The notes: generated from the sequence alone by a model not told the origin. Counted from the stretch's first letter, positions 35,811-46,232 are shown. The stretch: DNA of 64,000 nt from Bin87 sp965116785 (GCA_965116785.1 OZ220731.1:3410001-3474000); one strand, 5' to 3'. Numbers and translations are program-made.

Positions 35811-38800
35811 TCAGGGCCGGACCCACTCGGCGGTTTCGACCGGTACGGAGCTGCCGTCATGGCGGATGTAGCCAACCGCTGCGTGATAGACGTCGCCCGA
35901 CTGGCCGTAGCTCAGCAGGCAGAAGACCTCGTGCGTCGACACGTCGTGTCGCTCACCGCCCAGGCACCCGGGCAGGAACTCGTCGACGCCGCCGATCTGC
36001 ACCCAGACCTGGGCGCGCATGCTCGCAAAGGCCGCCGTCGGACTGCCGACCCAGCTCAATCGAAGCTGGGTGTCCTCCTGCTCAATCGACAGCGACGAAA
36101 TGTGGGAATCACCCACGACCGGCGCCGGAACCGAGTCCTCGCCCGCCGGCACCACCAGCACATGCTTCCGCACCGAAAGGTCGCCATGAGCAACTCCGAC
36201 CGATGAGTCCGTGTCCAGCACCACGTCGTCGTCCGCCGTGACCGTGAACTCCTTGCCGTCCGAGGAAATCCCTTCGACGAAGCATTCTGTGGCACCGGAA
36301 ATCGCGCCCGAAACCGTCACATCTACGCAGCCGCCATCCACAGTCACAGGCAGTCCGGCGGAGTTGTAGCCGAAAACGCGGTAATCGCCGGTATCACCCG
36401 ACTCCAGCCTGGACGGGCCGGTGATCCCCAAGTACGCCAGGTCACCTGCAGAACGGCCCACCGTCACAAAACCGGAACCACTCAGTGCCGAACCGCTGGA
36501 GTTGAACGAGACCGTGTAACCGTGAGACCCATAGGAGGCATCATCCGCTACCTGGTAGGCACAACCCGCGTACCCGCGGTCAGCACGCTGGCTGGTGCCG
36601 TAGTTGTACGAACGCAGCCCGTTGGTCGAAAGCGCAATCGTCGGCCAAGGCGGCGCCGGCCCCGCAGCACATGCGGTACGCGTCTGCCGACCAGCACTCA
36701 GCCCGATACTCCCGGCAGCATCGTGTCCCATGACCTCAATCACGAACCAGTCGCCACGAGACAGCGTGGACGCCGACTCCAAGACGCCGTCGTGGCACGT
36801 GCTCTCGTCACCCGAGCAGCGCATCACACGCGAAGACAGACGTTCGACGCTTGAGGACACTCCAACCGTTCTCTCGAGCACCGTGCCGTCACCCAGCAGC
36901 TCCACCTCAATGTTCACGACGCCGCCACCTGACGGCAACCACAACGTCTCCATGAAGCTGTAGCCGGTCTCCGAATTACCCAAGTGCCGCCTCTGGCTGG
37001 AAAGAGCCGTAGGGCCGGCCGGGCCAAGACCACCGCGGTCCACATGGAACTCCGCCGTACCCGGCAGGCTGTTGCCAGCGGAATCACGGAAGACAGCCGT
37101 GAGCCTACAACTGGACCCCGCAGAGCAATCAACGTTCAGCGTTGAACGACCTGCGTCCGCAGCGGCCACGAAGCCGACACGCACCACAAAAGCCGGACGG
37201 ATGTCAATGTCGTAAGATGGTCGCACTGCGTCACGGCCAACCAAGGGGCAACCGGCGTCGTCAAACGAGTCGTCACAGCGGTAGACAAAGAGCCAGACGT
37301 TGCCGTCGTCGTCCGCCATCTCGGAGCGCAGCCACACCTGGTCGCTGTCGCCAGCCGCGACATCCATGCGGTGCTCATTCAAGCCCGCGAGACCAAGCTG
37401 CTCACCAGCAGCATTGGCAGCATCGTCGAGCACACCGTACACTGGCACCATCTCAATCTCGTGGCCGTTGCCACCCGTGGAGTACACCACGAACTTCTCC
37501 GAGCCATCGGCGCCGAAATCGACCGAGCCGAAGCGTGTGCCGTAGAAGTTGCAACCACCGCCGCGGATCACACGGTCAGGCCAGAAATCCCAGTGCGACG
37601 ACAGCTGCACCGCGCATTCGTCGCCAGAGGGTTCGGCCTGACGCAGCCAAGGATCACGGAAATCACAGTCCGTGCCTATGCAAACCCTCCGCAAATCGGC
37701 GGGCTCCAGACCGGCCTCCTCGGTGAACTTCACCCGCACCGCGAAGTCGGGACCTTTGGGCAGGTCATAGCTGTTACGGGCTGACGTACCCAGTAAGGGA
37801 CAACCACTGTCACCGTACGATGAGTCGCAACGGTAGGCCAGCAACCAAATGTCGTCGTCACGCGACGCCAAGTCCGGATCCACGCTGACTACAGCCGCGC
37901 CAGAGGCTGGAATCGTCATCGTTTCCTGCCGCAAGCCCATGCGGCCCAAGAATGGAGATTCGGTCACCACCGGGCCGGATGTTGCCGGGTACCAGTGACG
38001 GTCAATGACTTGCTGAGCAACCTCATTGCCGGTGAAAGCTTCCCTAAGGTCATCTGTCGTGGCCCAATACCACCGCGGGACCTCCTGAGCCTTTTTCGCC
38101 AACATGGTGTCGTAAAGACGACGCACGCCAGCCCGAAAATCGGAGACACCAAGGGTCTCCCTCAAGTCCAGGAACAGCTGCTGTCCCAGATAATACGGGC
38201 AAAGCTGGTCAACTCTCGGCAGATCCTCGGCAACAGGGTCCAACTCGCTGAGGTTGTCGTAACGACGACACTCTTCCTCGCGGCGCTCCAACTGATCCCT
38301 CGGAACACCCAGGCTCTCTCCGAACGCTGCAACAGCGGTGTCGGCCATTCCCTCGTCAATCCAAATCCTAGCGCCGATCCAGAAATAATGAGCCACCTCG
38401 TGGATTACGGTCCCAGCGGGATGACCGAGATAAGGATGCCCATGGTTCAGCGAGAAAGCGGTCCCATCGTAGTTGAGGCCAAGAGCGTCCGAGTATTCGC
38501 CCGCGAACATCCCAGGGTCCAGAAACATCACCACATGGCTCGTGGGGAAAGGACGCCCCATCATCTCCTCCATAGCCTCCACCGAAGCCTTCACCAACGC
38601 CACCGCGTTTGGCAAGGCTCCAACGCTCTCTCGATCACGGGCCACCGAGACAAACAGAGTCCGCGTCTCAGCCGTGGAGAAAACTTCTTCCTCGACTACG
38701 AAGTGGCCCCCATCGAGACGACCTGTCACCGCAGCAACTCCACCGCCGGAGTACAGTGACGCGCCAATCACCAACAGACGGTCAGAGTCGCCGACATCAC

Positions 38801-41800
38801 CGGAAAACACCAGATGAGCTACGATGTCATCAGCTACATCCCTCTCTGCGGCCATAACCAAGGCTCTGACCGTCAAACGGTCAGTCTCGTCAACGGAATC
38901 CAAGAACGACATGGATGCCACTAGCTCCGCAGTAGCCGCGTCGCGTGCAGCCAATTGTTGCATCCCGTCGTAAATCAGCTGCTCCACGCCAACCAGCCCG
39001 TCCTGTACCCAGTCCTTGCCGTCCAAGAACCCGGCCACAGCAGCCACGCTGGCACGCACACCAGGACTACTTACGTCAACATCCTCCGGGAAAGGTACGG
39101 ACACGTCAAAACGCCCAATCCTTTCACCCACAGTCCCAGGTTCTGCCGTGAGGACATTCACCCGCTCCAAACCCGGCGAACGCCCGCCAGTGACGTACAC
39201 CACCAAGCGTTCTTCAGAAGACGAGAAAGGCACACTGAAAGTTACCGAGACGTCGTCCAAGTCGCGACGGTCGCACCCCCCGCCAGCTACGACCATCTTC
39301 GGCCAGTACACCGTGCCGCCCGAGTCAGACGCTGAAACCGTGCAACCCGGACCGGATGGTTCCTCAAAACGCTCAATCTCGTAGGGCATCGAGCAGTCAT
39401 AGCCCTTGCATATTGCGAATCCGGAAGGCGACAACAGCCCAGCGTCGTACTGCACCAAAACCTGAAACAGCGGACGACGGTCGACCGCGTAAGTGACCAC
39501 GTTCACGCCTGATGTCGCCGCCGGACAGCCGGCGGAACCCGACGAGCAGCGGTACGCGAGCAGCAAGATCCGCCCACTGTCGTCCGCCAGGTCCGGACTC
39601 ACGAGAACACGACCCGTCCCACCGCCGCTCAACGTGAACTCCACCCGACGCAGGCCAGCACTGCCAGCAGGTTCTCCCGCGCCTCCCTCCGCACCACCTC
39701 TTCGCATCACCTGAACACGGTTCAAGCCGGGACTGCGACCACCAGTCGCATACACCACCAGGCGCTGACCGGCCACGTCGGTGGCGTTGTGGAACTCCAC
39801 TTCCACCTCGTCGAGGTCAGCGGGAGAACACGCGCCACCGGAAACCATGCGATCAGGCCAGTAGACTAATCCGCCTGAAGGCGACGGCGGGTAGGAACTC
39901 GCCCCGCAGGCCCCATCAGGCGCATCCGGGGCAGCCAACCGCAACAAGGGAACGTCCCGGCCGACCTCAAGGTCGCAGTCGTCGCCATGGCACACCGGCG
40001 CGAGCTCAGTGTGCTTCAAGCCAGCGGCCGCCGTGAACTTGATCACGATCACGAAGGCGGAAGGAACCGCGATGTCGTAGACGACAGGAACGCGGTCCCT
40101 GTTGACCGTAGGACACCTTGCGGAACGGGATGTTCCGTCGCAACTGTAGGCCACCAGCCAGACTTCGCCCCGCCGATTGGCCAGGTCGGGACTGACGTGA
40201 AGCGTCGCCGAACCGGCTCCGGTAAAGACGAACTCACTCTCCCGCAGGCCCAGCCGGCCGAATTCACTGTCGCCTGGCTCAACTCCGGCGCGTCTCATGC
40301 GCACCTTGTCGAGGTCCTCGGTGCGACCTCCAGTGGCGTAAACCACCAGACGGTCATCAGCAGCGCTGCTGGCGTTGGCTATGTTCACCGGAACCAAGTT
40401 CAAGTCGCTCCGGTCGCACGCGCCACCTTGCACCGTGACCTCAGGCCAGTAGGAACTGCCACCATCAGGCGCAATAGAGGTGATCCCGCAAACATCGCCC
40501 GCAGGCTCCCGGACCACAGCAGGGTGCGAAACGGCACGCGACACCCCCTCACCGTCCGGGCCGGAGCGGAAAATCACGGTCACGCCGATGGAGTACGAAA
40601 TGATGGAAGTATTACGGTCGTACCCGAAGGGGCCAACTTGGCGAGCTTCCATACCAAAGAGGACAGGAGAGACGGGGCCCGTCCTAGCCGGTAGGTCCTC
40701 ACACACGCCCAGCGTAATGCCCCTTTCCGAGTACGTCGGTAGGCAGGGCACCACGAAAAGGCGCACCACGCCGTCCAGACCGGCAAAGTCCCGCGGAACG
40801 GTCAGGCCCTTGCCATCATTCATGGACTCCATCGAAGGCAGCCTGACGCCGGAAACCTCACTGACGCCCGCCCCGGAGTGCGGATACCACAGGCCCAGCC
40901 TGGTGAAACCGCGGGCCCTGCCGTAGGGCACTGACTCATCCGCCTCCCAGGTGCCCAGCTGAACCCGTTTCCAATCGGCTATGCCCTCGACGCCGGCAGC
41001 ACCGCCGTACTCCGACGCCATGCCGGAGACATACACCGCGAAGTGCACCGGATGAGTGTCATGCCAGTCCTGCTGCGCATAAGGCCAACTCTCATCAGAC
41101 TCAGGCGTGTAGAAGTCAACCTCCACCTCGTCGTCGCCCGGACCGGCAATGCAGTCCTCGTCGCTGGCGCCGCCAACTTCACCGGTCAGCCACCTTCCGG
41201 TGCCCAGGCCGGGAAAGCCAACGTGCCTGTCCCCGACGATGCGGTACGGCAGCAGGTTGACGTCGCAACCCGGACGCCCCTGACCGCCGGCGTAGCCTCG
41301 CTGCCAGTCGATGACGAATCCATAGAAGGTCATCGCCGCGTTGTAGCGAGTAGAACCCCAATTGGCGGTTTCCTGTGCGCCGTACGGTGTGCCCTGGTGT
41401 CCCATCCCGCACTTGATTGCGCCGACAGCGGTACTATTCCGAAGCACGTGCATGCAATCTTCGTACTCATTCGGAGTAACGGCCTCGACCAGGTCGTTCC
41501 GGCAGCTAATGATGCGCCGCCTTTCCTCATCGAGCGTCACACTACAGGAAAGCCCCAAGCCACTGAGCGGGTCGTGCTGCAACCAAGCCTCCCGAACGCC
41601 CTCCGGGGTCGATTCGGAATCACCGCCATTCAGGGGAGGCAGACCAGCGGCGGAACGCTGGGTGCAGTCCCCAAACGCCCGCTGGGCGCGGTCGAATTCA
41701 TCACCGTCGAACTTGCCTTCGAGGTAGTCGTCGTTGCACGGGACCAGGGCCACAAAGGTATCGCCCCTGTAGTTGGCAGATCTGCGATCCAGATCCAGGG

Positions 41801-44324
41801 TGAACGCCCCGTTCACCAGATCGTCCTGGACTACTGTGCGGCTGCGAATTCCCGTCAGATGCTCTCTCTGTATCACGAAGTCCTGGGGTTCAACACCGCC
41901 TCCGGCGCCCAGCAGCCACAGGTCCACCGGTCCCCAGAAGACCACGTAACGCTCCGCAGCCTTCCGAACGCCCAGGTCGGCGTCATCCAGAAATATCCGC
42001 AACTGCATCGCGTCGCCAGGCACCTGCACCGGCGCGGCATTGTGCTCCACCCGTTCCAGATAAACCTTGTCCCGACTTGTATCACCACCTCGCGTTTCCC
42101 AGCCGCATCCCAACCGGATACCGGAACCGGACACCAATCGGTCTTCGCAACGATGCCACTGACCGTAGGTGGATACCAACGGACCATCATGCAACCGTCC
42201 AATCGTCACCGGTTCGTCGGTGAAGTCTTGCACCTCGTTGTTGGCGGCGTCTTTCAGCTTGTTGTCGGAGCCACTGTCGGGCTTGGCGTAGCTCACCTTC
42301 ACATCAGCGTCGGTGGCGACCACCGCGCTGGCCAAGGTCAGGGTCACCGTCTTGCCACTGATGCGGGGCGACCCGATCAGGGAGACGGGCTGCTCGTTGC
42401 CCCCGGTCGGCGTCTTCTTCACGGTGAACGCGTCGTTGGCCAAGCTGGGAGCCGCGGCCAGTTCTTCGTTGAAGGCGACAACCAGCGTGGTTGCACTTAC
42501 AGTAGCCTTGCTGAACGTCGGCGGCGTATCATCCGATCCATTGGTGACAGTCAGAGGGCCAAACGTCGCAAGGTCGTTGCCCGCCACATCCTCCAGAAAC
42601 GGAACCGAATCAGGCTTGGTGTAGGCCACCGTCACAGTCTGCGTTGACGCCACGGGGCGAACCAATGTCAGGATCACACTGGAGCCCGAAATGTTGTAGC
42701 CGCTCACATCGCGCTTCACGCCATCAACGGTAACCGCAAAAGCATTTTCGCTAGGCTTGGAATTGATCTTCATGGCCTCGTCGCACGTTATCGTCAGCAC
42801 ATCGCCGACTGCCGTCGCCGAGTTACACGTAGGCGCGGTGGTGTCATCATCGTCGGCTTCGGTAGCCGTGACGGGGGCAATGGTCAGGGAGGCACCGTAG
42901 CCGGGATCGGCGCCCGACGCCGAGTGGGTGAAGGTCGCCTCCCCGTGCAAACCGTCCGTGTCCTGCGCCGCCTTCACCGTCACCTTCTGCGACGTCGCCC
43001 AGTTGGCCGTGGTGAACGTCAGCGTGTTCTGATCGTCATCGGCGCCCAGGTCGGTGTCCACGGTCAGGTCTGTGTCCCCGCCACCCTTGGTCACCGTGAC
43101 CGTAACTGCACTGGTCGGCGGTGCGTCCAGCCGCACCATATAGGTCCTCGACGAACCTTCCGGCACCGACAACTCGGTCGGCGTCACGTCGACACCCTTG
43201 GGAGTAGCCTCGGCAACGTTGACGCGAAACCGCACAACGCGACTGCCGACGTTCAGGGCACTCCAATCACCCGTGCTCCCGTTGCGATACTTGTAAACAT
43301 CTCCAATGGACCAACCATCAAGCCCGCCGGAATCCTCCTCGCCGCCATCGACCGTCCTCACTATGGGCTCATCGGAGCCTTGCGCGACGCTCGACTTGAA
43401 AACCAACCAATACGTAGTGTCGCCGGACACGACAAGGTCGCCACGGGCAAAGGTAACCTCCCCGCCCTTACTGACGCCGGACCAATTCAGGTCACTGCCA
43501 ACCTGAGCGCCCGGCTGGCCGCCGGCGGTCTCGTCATTGGAATAAATGCCAACGCTGACGTTGTCCGCATTTTTTTCAAAGTCGACAACGACGCTGCTGA
43601 TCACGAAGCGATCTGAGGCCTCACCTCCGGTGGTAAACGAGTTGGCTACTTCCACTCCGCCGCCCACACCGGGAAACAGCACCGGATCAGCAGTGAGAAC
43701 CCGCCCCAAGTTGGACACGTGCCCCAGCCTAGCCCCAACTCCGAAGGTCCGCCGCTGTGGCAACCTCCAATTGTCCCAATGACGGCCGTCAACAACGGCA
43801 AGATGCCGGGGCATGGAGCCGCCGACGTAATCGTCATCAGGCGCCTGCACTATGCTCGTCACGTCCAGACGCATGCGGTAAAACGGCGGCCGCTCCACTG
43901 CCCGCAAACGGAGAGGAGGCAGGTCAATGCCCCGCTGCAACCCGTCGATGACGCAAAGATAATTGTGGTTGCCAGCCTGGAAAGCGGGGCTCGCCACCGT
44001 CAATTCAAATGAAACGCTGCTGTCATGCTCCACCAGGTCGTCGCCAACCTGATTGGCAGCGACCGACACGTCGCGGCAGGCGGGAGTAGAATCTGGCGAC
44101 CACATGGCATAGGCGAACGCCCTGGTCTCGGGCGTAAGACCACTGGCCGACAACTCGACGGTGCCTCCCACCCACTGCCAATTAACGGAAAGCGACGTCG
44201 AAAGCGTCGACACGGGCGCAGACTGCGCCAGCGCCGGCTCTGCCGGAACGCCCCAATGCCAGACCGCTGCCAGCATCAGCGCCAACACAACCGCCGGCCA
44301 CATCCTGAAAACCTTGCTCGACAT
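35811..44324 (-). CDS. Giant secreted multi-domain protein with internal HEVAH metallopeptidase
   Basis: 2,837 residues. Signal peptide 1-34 (VVLALMLAAVWHWG … ALAQ). Calx-beta-like segment near 380 (SVPEGSSRTYMVRLD), two SwmB-like domains near 500 and 600 (DVLTITCDEAM, TTLVVAFNEEL). From about 1275 a ~190-residue Cys-containing module repeats: YWPxxxxxGGxC…DL…RLVVYxTGGR…VSPDLA…LLAYRC. The third copy, near 1660, is split by a peptidase-like domain: HEVAH at 1975-1979 with WIDEG at 1988-1992, the gluzincin zinc-ligand arrangement. The module's second half resumes near 2124 and a fourth copy follows near 2236. The C-terminus is Ig/FN3-like. GGGAG precedes the ATG. Probably an extracellular protease/adhesin; no sorting signal is seen. 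Confidence 0.85.
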   Translation of the reverse strand: MSSKVFRMWPAVVLALMLAAVWHWGVPAEPALAQSAPVSTLSTSLSVNWQWVGGTVELSASGLTPETRAFAYAMWSPDSTPACRDVSVAANQVGDDLVEHDSSVSFELTVASPAFQAGNHNYLCVIDGLQRGIDLPPLRLRAVERPPFYRMRLDVTSIVQAPDDDYVGGSMPRHLAVVDGRHWDNWRLPQRRTFGVGARLGHVSNLGRVLTADPVLFPGVGGGVEVANSFTTGGEASDRFVISSVVVDFEKNADNVSVGIYSNDETAGGQPGAQVGSDLNWSGVSKGGEVTFARGDLVVSGDTTYWLVFKSSVAQGSDEPIVRTVDGGEEDSGGLDGWSIGDVYKYRNGSTGDWSALNVGSRVVRFRVNVAEATPKGVDVTPTELSVPEGSSRTYMVRLDAPPTSAVTVTVTKGGGDTDLTVDTDLGADDDQNTLTFTTANWATSQKVTVKAAQDTDGLHGEATFTHSASGADPGYGASLTIAPVTATEADDDDTTAPTCNSATAVGDVLTITCDEAMKINSKPSENAFAVTVDGVKRDVSGYNISGSSVILTLVRPVASTQTVTVAYTKPDSVPFLEDVAGNDLATFGPLTVTNGSDDTPPTFSKATVSATTLVVAFNEELAAAPSLANDAFTVKKTPTGGNEQPVSLIGSPRISGKTVTLTLASAVVATDADVKVSYAKPDSGSDNKLKDAANNEVQDFTDEPVTIGRLHDGPLVSTYGQWHRCEDRLVSGSGIRLGCGWETRGGDTSRDKVYLERVEHNAAPVQVPGDAMQLRIFLDDADLGVRKAAERYVVFWGPVDLWLLGAGGGVEPQDFVIQREHLTGIRSRTVVQDDLVNGAFTLDLDRRSANYRGDTFVALVPCNDDYLEGKFDGDEFDRAQRAFGDCTQRSAAGLPPLNGGDSESTPEGVREAWLQHDPLSGLGLSCSVTLDEERRRIISCRNDLVEAVTPNEYEDCMHVLRNSTAVGAIKCGMGHQGTPYGAQETANWGSTRYNAAMTFYGFVIDWQRGYAGGQGRPGCDVNLLPYRIVGDRHVGFPGLGTGRWLTGEVGGASDEDCIAGPGDDEVEVDFYTPESDESWPYAQQDWHDTHPVHFAVYVSGMASEYGGAAGVEGIADWKRVQLGTWEADESVPYGRARGFTRLGLWYPHSGAGVSEVSGVRLPSMESMNDGKGLTVPRDFAGLDGVVRLFVVPCLPTYSERGITLGVCEDLPARTGPVSPVLFGMEARQVGPFGYDRNTSIISYSIGVTVIFRSGPDGEGVSRAVSHPAVVREPAGDVCGITSIAPDGGSSYWPEVTVQGGACDRSDLNLVPVNIANASSAADDRLVVYATGGRTEDLDKVRMRRAGVEPGDSEFGRLGLRESEFVFTGAGSATLHVSPDLANRRGEVWLVAYSCDGTSRSARCPTVNRDRVPVVYDIAVPSAFVIVIKFTAAAGLKHTELAPVCHGDDCDLEVGRDVPLLRLAAPDAPDGACGASSYPPSPSGGLVYWPDRMVSGGACSPADLDEVEVEFHNATDVAGQRLVVYATGGRSPGLNRVQVMRRGGAEGGAGEPAGSAGLRRVEFTLSGGGTGRVLVSPDLADDSGRILLLAYRCSSGSAGCPAATSGVNVVTYAVDRRPLFQVLVQYDAGLLSPSGFAICKGYDCSMPYEIERFEEPSGPGCTVSASDSGGTVYWPKMVVAGGGCDRRDLDDVSVTFSVPFSSSEERLVVYVTGGRSPGLERVNVLTAEPGTVGERIGRFDVSVPFPEDVDVSSPGVRASVAAVAGFLDGKDWVQDGLVGVEQLIYDGMQQLAARDAATAELVASMSFLDSVDETDRLTVRALVMAAERDVADDIVAHLVFSGDVGDSDRLLVIGASLYSGGGVAAVTGRLDGGHFVVEEEVFSTAETRTLFVSVARDRESVGALPNAVALVKASVEAMEEMMGRPFPTSHVVMFLDPGMFAGEYSDALGLNYDGTAFSLNHGHPYLGHPAGTVIHEVAHYFWIGARIWIDEGMADTAVAAFGESLGVPRDQLERREEECRRYDNLSELDPVAEDLPRVDQLCPYYLGQQLFLDLRETLGVSDFRAGVRRLYDTMLAKKAQEVPRWYWATTDDLREAFTGNEVAQQVIDRHWYPATSGPVVTESPFLGRMGLRQETMTIPASGAAVVSVDPDLASRDDDIWLLAYRCDSSYGDSGCPLLGTSARNSYDLPKGPDFAVRVKFTEEAGLEPADLRRVCIGTDCDFRDPWLRQAEPSGDECAVQLSSHWDFWPDRVIRGGGCNFYGTRFGSVDFGADGSEKFVVYSTGGNGHEIEMVPVYGVLDDAANAAGEQLGLAGLNEHRMDVAAGDSDQVWLRSEMADDDGNVWLFVYRCDDSFDDAGCPLVGRDAVRPSYDIDIRPAFVVRVGFVAAADAGRSTLNVDCSAGSSCRLTAVFRDSAGNSLPGTAEFHVDRGGLGPAGPTALSSQRRHLGNSETGYSFMETLWLPSGGGVVNIEVELLGDGTVLERTVGVSSSVERLSSRVMRCSGDESTCHDGVLESASTLSRGDWFVIEVMGHDAAGSIGLSAGRQTRTACAAGPAPPWPTIALSTNGLRSYNYGTSQRADRGYAGCAYQVADDASYGSHGYTVSFNSSGSALSGSGFVTVGRSAGDLAYLGITGPSRLESGDTGDYRVFGYNSAGLPVTVDGGCVDVTVSGAISGATECFVEGISSDGKEFTVTADDDVVLDTDSSVGVAHGDLSVRKHVLVVPAGEDSVPAPVVGDSHISSLSIEQEDTQLRLSWVGSPTAAFASMRAQVWVQIGGVDEFLPGCLGGERHDVSTHEVFCLLSYGQSGDVYHAAVGYIRHDGSSVPVETAEWVRP

Positions 44325-44503
44325 AGCGATTACTCCCGCGACCGCTCAGGCGACACGTCGCCCAAGCCACGCCGTTATTGGAAGTAATCATAAGAACGTC
44401 GACACTATGGTTACGGCCCTCCCGGGCACGACCGACCCTACTGCGCTCGTGCATATAACCTGTGCGGGTCCATCCAGCGGTCCGACGACACCAACAATAG
44501 CCA

Positions 44504-44580
44504 CCACCGACGACGGGGCGGCCGGTTTCGTTGACAGACTCGATGTCACCTACACGGTACCCTGTGGCACCGTTTTCGCG
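44504..44580 (+). repeat. Dispersed repeat B, copy 1
   Basis: GACGGGGCGGCCGGTTTCG then TTGACAG-CTCG-TGTC-CCTACAC and CACCGTTTTC; similar to 63246-63318 over about 73 bases and to 61979-62008 over its first 30. It lies in the 44325-44659 gap, which has no gene. Confidence 0.65.
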
Positions 44581-44659
44581 TCGGTAGATGCAAAACGCCA
44601 AGAACTATGTACCAGTGATCGGCGAAATCGCCAGGAAATATAGGCCAGTTCGCCAAGGT

Positions 44660-44732
44660 CTATGACCACCGTTGGGCGCCACCACGGCGATCATTGCCGC
44701 ACTTCGATTTTGAGGTGCAGCGTTGGCGTACA
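44660..44732 (+). mobile_element. Relict IS21 end (istA-proximal)
   Basis: Runs such as CATTGCCGCACTTCGAT, TTGAGGTGCAGCG and TGGCGTAC match the complement of 32805-32862, the right end of the IS21 element, with scattered changes. Only the end and the first codons of istA are left. Confidence 0.7.
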
Positions 44733-44763
44733 AGGGTTACGTCCCGTCAAGTATCCGTGGTGG

Positions 44764-44949
44764 ATGTCAAGCGTTTTTGATGTGGTTCAGGCTGCGGCCT
44801 CCAGGATGTTCCTGACGACCAGCGGTCTGGTCGACGTCGACCAGACCCTCCAGGACATACAGGAGCAGATCAAGGCGCAACTGGGGGAAGGCGCCGATGA
44901 CTTCATGAAGCGCTTTCGCTTCCAAGTCAACGAGCAGGGATTGCCGTAA
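44764..44949 (+). CDS. Possible small protein after the IS21 relict
   Basis: 61 residues from ATG 44764 (MSSVFDVVQAAASRM … DDFMKRFRFQVNEQGLP). No family and no good ribosome-binding site. It may be a fragment of a mobile-element gene. Kept because nothing else fills this stretch. Confidence 0.2.
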   Translation: MSSVFDVVQAAASRMFLTTSGLVDVDQTLQDIQEQIKAQLGEGADDFMKRFRFQVNEQGLP

Positions 44950-45018
44950 GCAACGGTCCCGGTCGCGCCACGGCAGCGCTATTGCCATAAGGGACGGCGA
45001 CTTAGAGGTGGTAATTTG

Positions 45019-45993
45019 ATGGGCAGAAACATCATCGCACGCTGGGCGGCAAAAGGGGCGAAGACGAACATCAATGGACGCACCGTGGCATTTGGTTGGG
45101 CAGCGTTGTTCATCCCGGTCGGCCTGTACATTGCCGTTCTGGCGGCATTGGAGGCGATGCGTTGGTCCCAATGGTTCGGTAACTACCCGTTGGTGCATTT
45201 CAGCGCGAACAAACTGCTGCCGTGGCCGTGGCTCACCGACGAGTGGTTCGGTTACGTGATGCTTGGCATCGGCGTACTGACGTTGGCTGTGTGCAGAAAT
45301 GTTGCCCTCCCTCCCGAACAACGGCTCCGGGCGTCATCCTTGCGCTGGCGCAACGTACGGTGTCAGGTCAGGGCGGCGGTGATCGGTGTCAGCGCTACCA
45401 GCATCGGCCGTTGGGTGACGGTCATCGCCTTTGCGCTGTTTGTCGGCAGTTGCATTGTGGCGTTGACCGCCGACCATTTCGGGAAAACAGACGTAGTTCA
45501 GGGCGCAGCGGCTTGCGCCCTGACCATCAGCATCACCTGGCCTATCGTTTGGTGCGGCAAGAAAGAACCTGCGCTTTTCCTCGGCGCCGTACCCAGCGGG
45601 GCAGTTTGGGGCATCGTCGTAGTTGCGAAAGTCCTATCAAGCGACATATTGGGATCGATTCCGATTGTCTTTTTTATCTTTTTGATGGTGATGCTTGTGG
45701 TTGTGCCGTTACTCGTCTGGGTGCTCCCCGCGTGGTTCTTTCTCAGGTTGGCCCGACGCTGTAAGAACCGACTCCTATGGGGGCCGTCGACCGAGTTGAT
45801 GGCCCTCGCCGGATTAATCGCGCCGTGGTTCCTGGCTGCGTTTATACTCCCGCGAGAGATAGACGCAAATCACGAGATGCTGACAATCTCTGCGTCCATC
45901 GGTATCAGTTTGATATGGGGCAAATCAGTTACCGAACCGTTCGCCAAGTTGGTGAACGCCTTGCGAGAGATACCGGCATCGGGCGCGCCGTAG
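45019..45993 (+). CDS. Hypothetical multi-pass membrane protein
   Basis: 324 residues with about eight hydrophobic helices (FGWAALFIPVGLYIAVLAAL; YVMLGIGVLTLAVC; WVTVIAFALFVGSCIVAL; IPIVFFIFLMVMLVVVPLLV; LMALAGLIAPWFLAAFI; others shorter). No transport or enzyme motif recognised. ATG 45019 is preferred over a TTG one codon earlier; GAGGTGG is about 10 bases upstream. The protein ends before a transposon-end-like sequence (46086) and a strong terminator (46165). Standing alone in a mobile-element-rich stretch, it may be cargo. Confidence 0.6.
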   Translation: MGRNIIARWAAKGAKTNINGRTVAFGWAALFIPVGLYIAVLAALEAMRWSQWFGNYPLVHFSANKLLPWPWLTDEWFGYVMLGIGVLTLAVCRNVALPPEQRLRASSLRWRNVRCQVRAAVIGVSATSIGRWVTVIAFALFVGSCIVALTADHFGKTDVVQGAAACALTISITWPIVWCGKKEPALFLGAVPSGAVWGIVVVAKVLSSDILGSIPIVFFIFLMVMLVVVPLLVWVLPAWFFLRLARRCKNRLLWGPSTELMALAGLIAPWFLAAFILPREIDANHEMLTISASIGISLIWGKSVTEPFAKLVNALREIPASGAP

Positions 45994-46085
45994 ACCGCCG
46001 GCAAAGGCCCGATATTGGGTAGGTCGGCGGTTTACGGAATCTGTCGCATCCTTGCTCAGAATCCGCCGCTACTACGTCGTAATCC

Positions 46086-46103
46086 GAGTAGCGAAATTTC
46101 CTC
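46086..46103. repeat. Second copy of the 8.4-kb transposon's terminal repeat (16/18)
   Basis: GAGTAGCGAAATTTCCTC differs at two adjacent bases from the right terminal repeat at 57155-57172 and has the same orientation. The partner end is not seen, so it may be a solo end of a related element. Confidence 0.5.
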
Positions 46104-46164
46104 GTTAGGCAGTTCCTTATTTGACAACTCTGGGCGCTTCGCGTAACCTTAACGCAATCTCCCT

Positions 46165-46211
46165 CGTGATCCACTCGGCTTCGAGCCGAGCCGATCACGG
46201 GGTTTATTTTT
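46165..46211 (+). terminator. Strong two-tier hairpin terminator
   Basis: CGTGATC (46165-46171) pairs with GATCACG (46193-46199); inside it CTCGGCT pairs with AGCCGAG around a TCG loop; GGGTTTATTTTTG follows. It lies between the membrane protein and the NYN gene. Confidence 0.75.
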
Positions 46212-46232
46212 GCGCCCAATACGGTATTGCCC

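Noticed and set aside
41043..42647. 534-codon plus-strand open frame inside the giant secreted protein gene
   Set aside because: It is the antisense shadow of a G+C-rich gene; the minus-strand frame has signal peptide, domains and motifs, this one has none.
34743..44324. The two secreted-protein genes as one operon
   Set aside because: A perfect 12-bp hairpin lies between them and each has its own strong ribosome-binding site; co-transcription cannot be supported.
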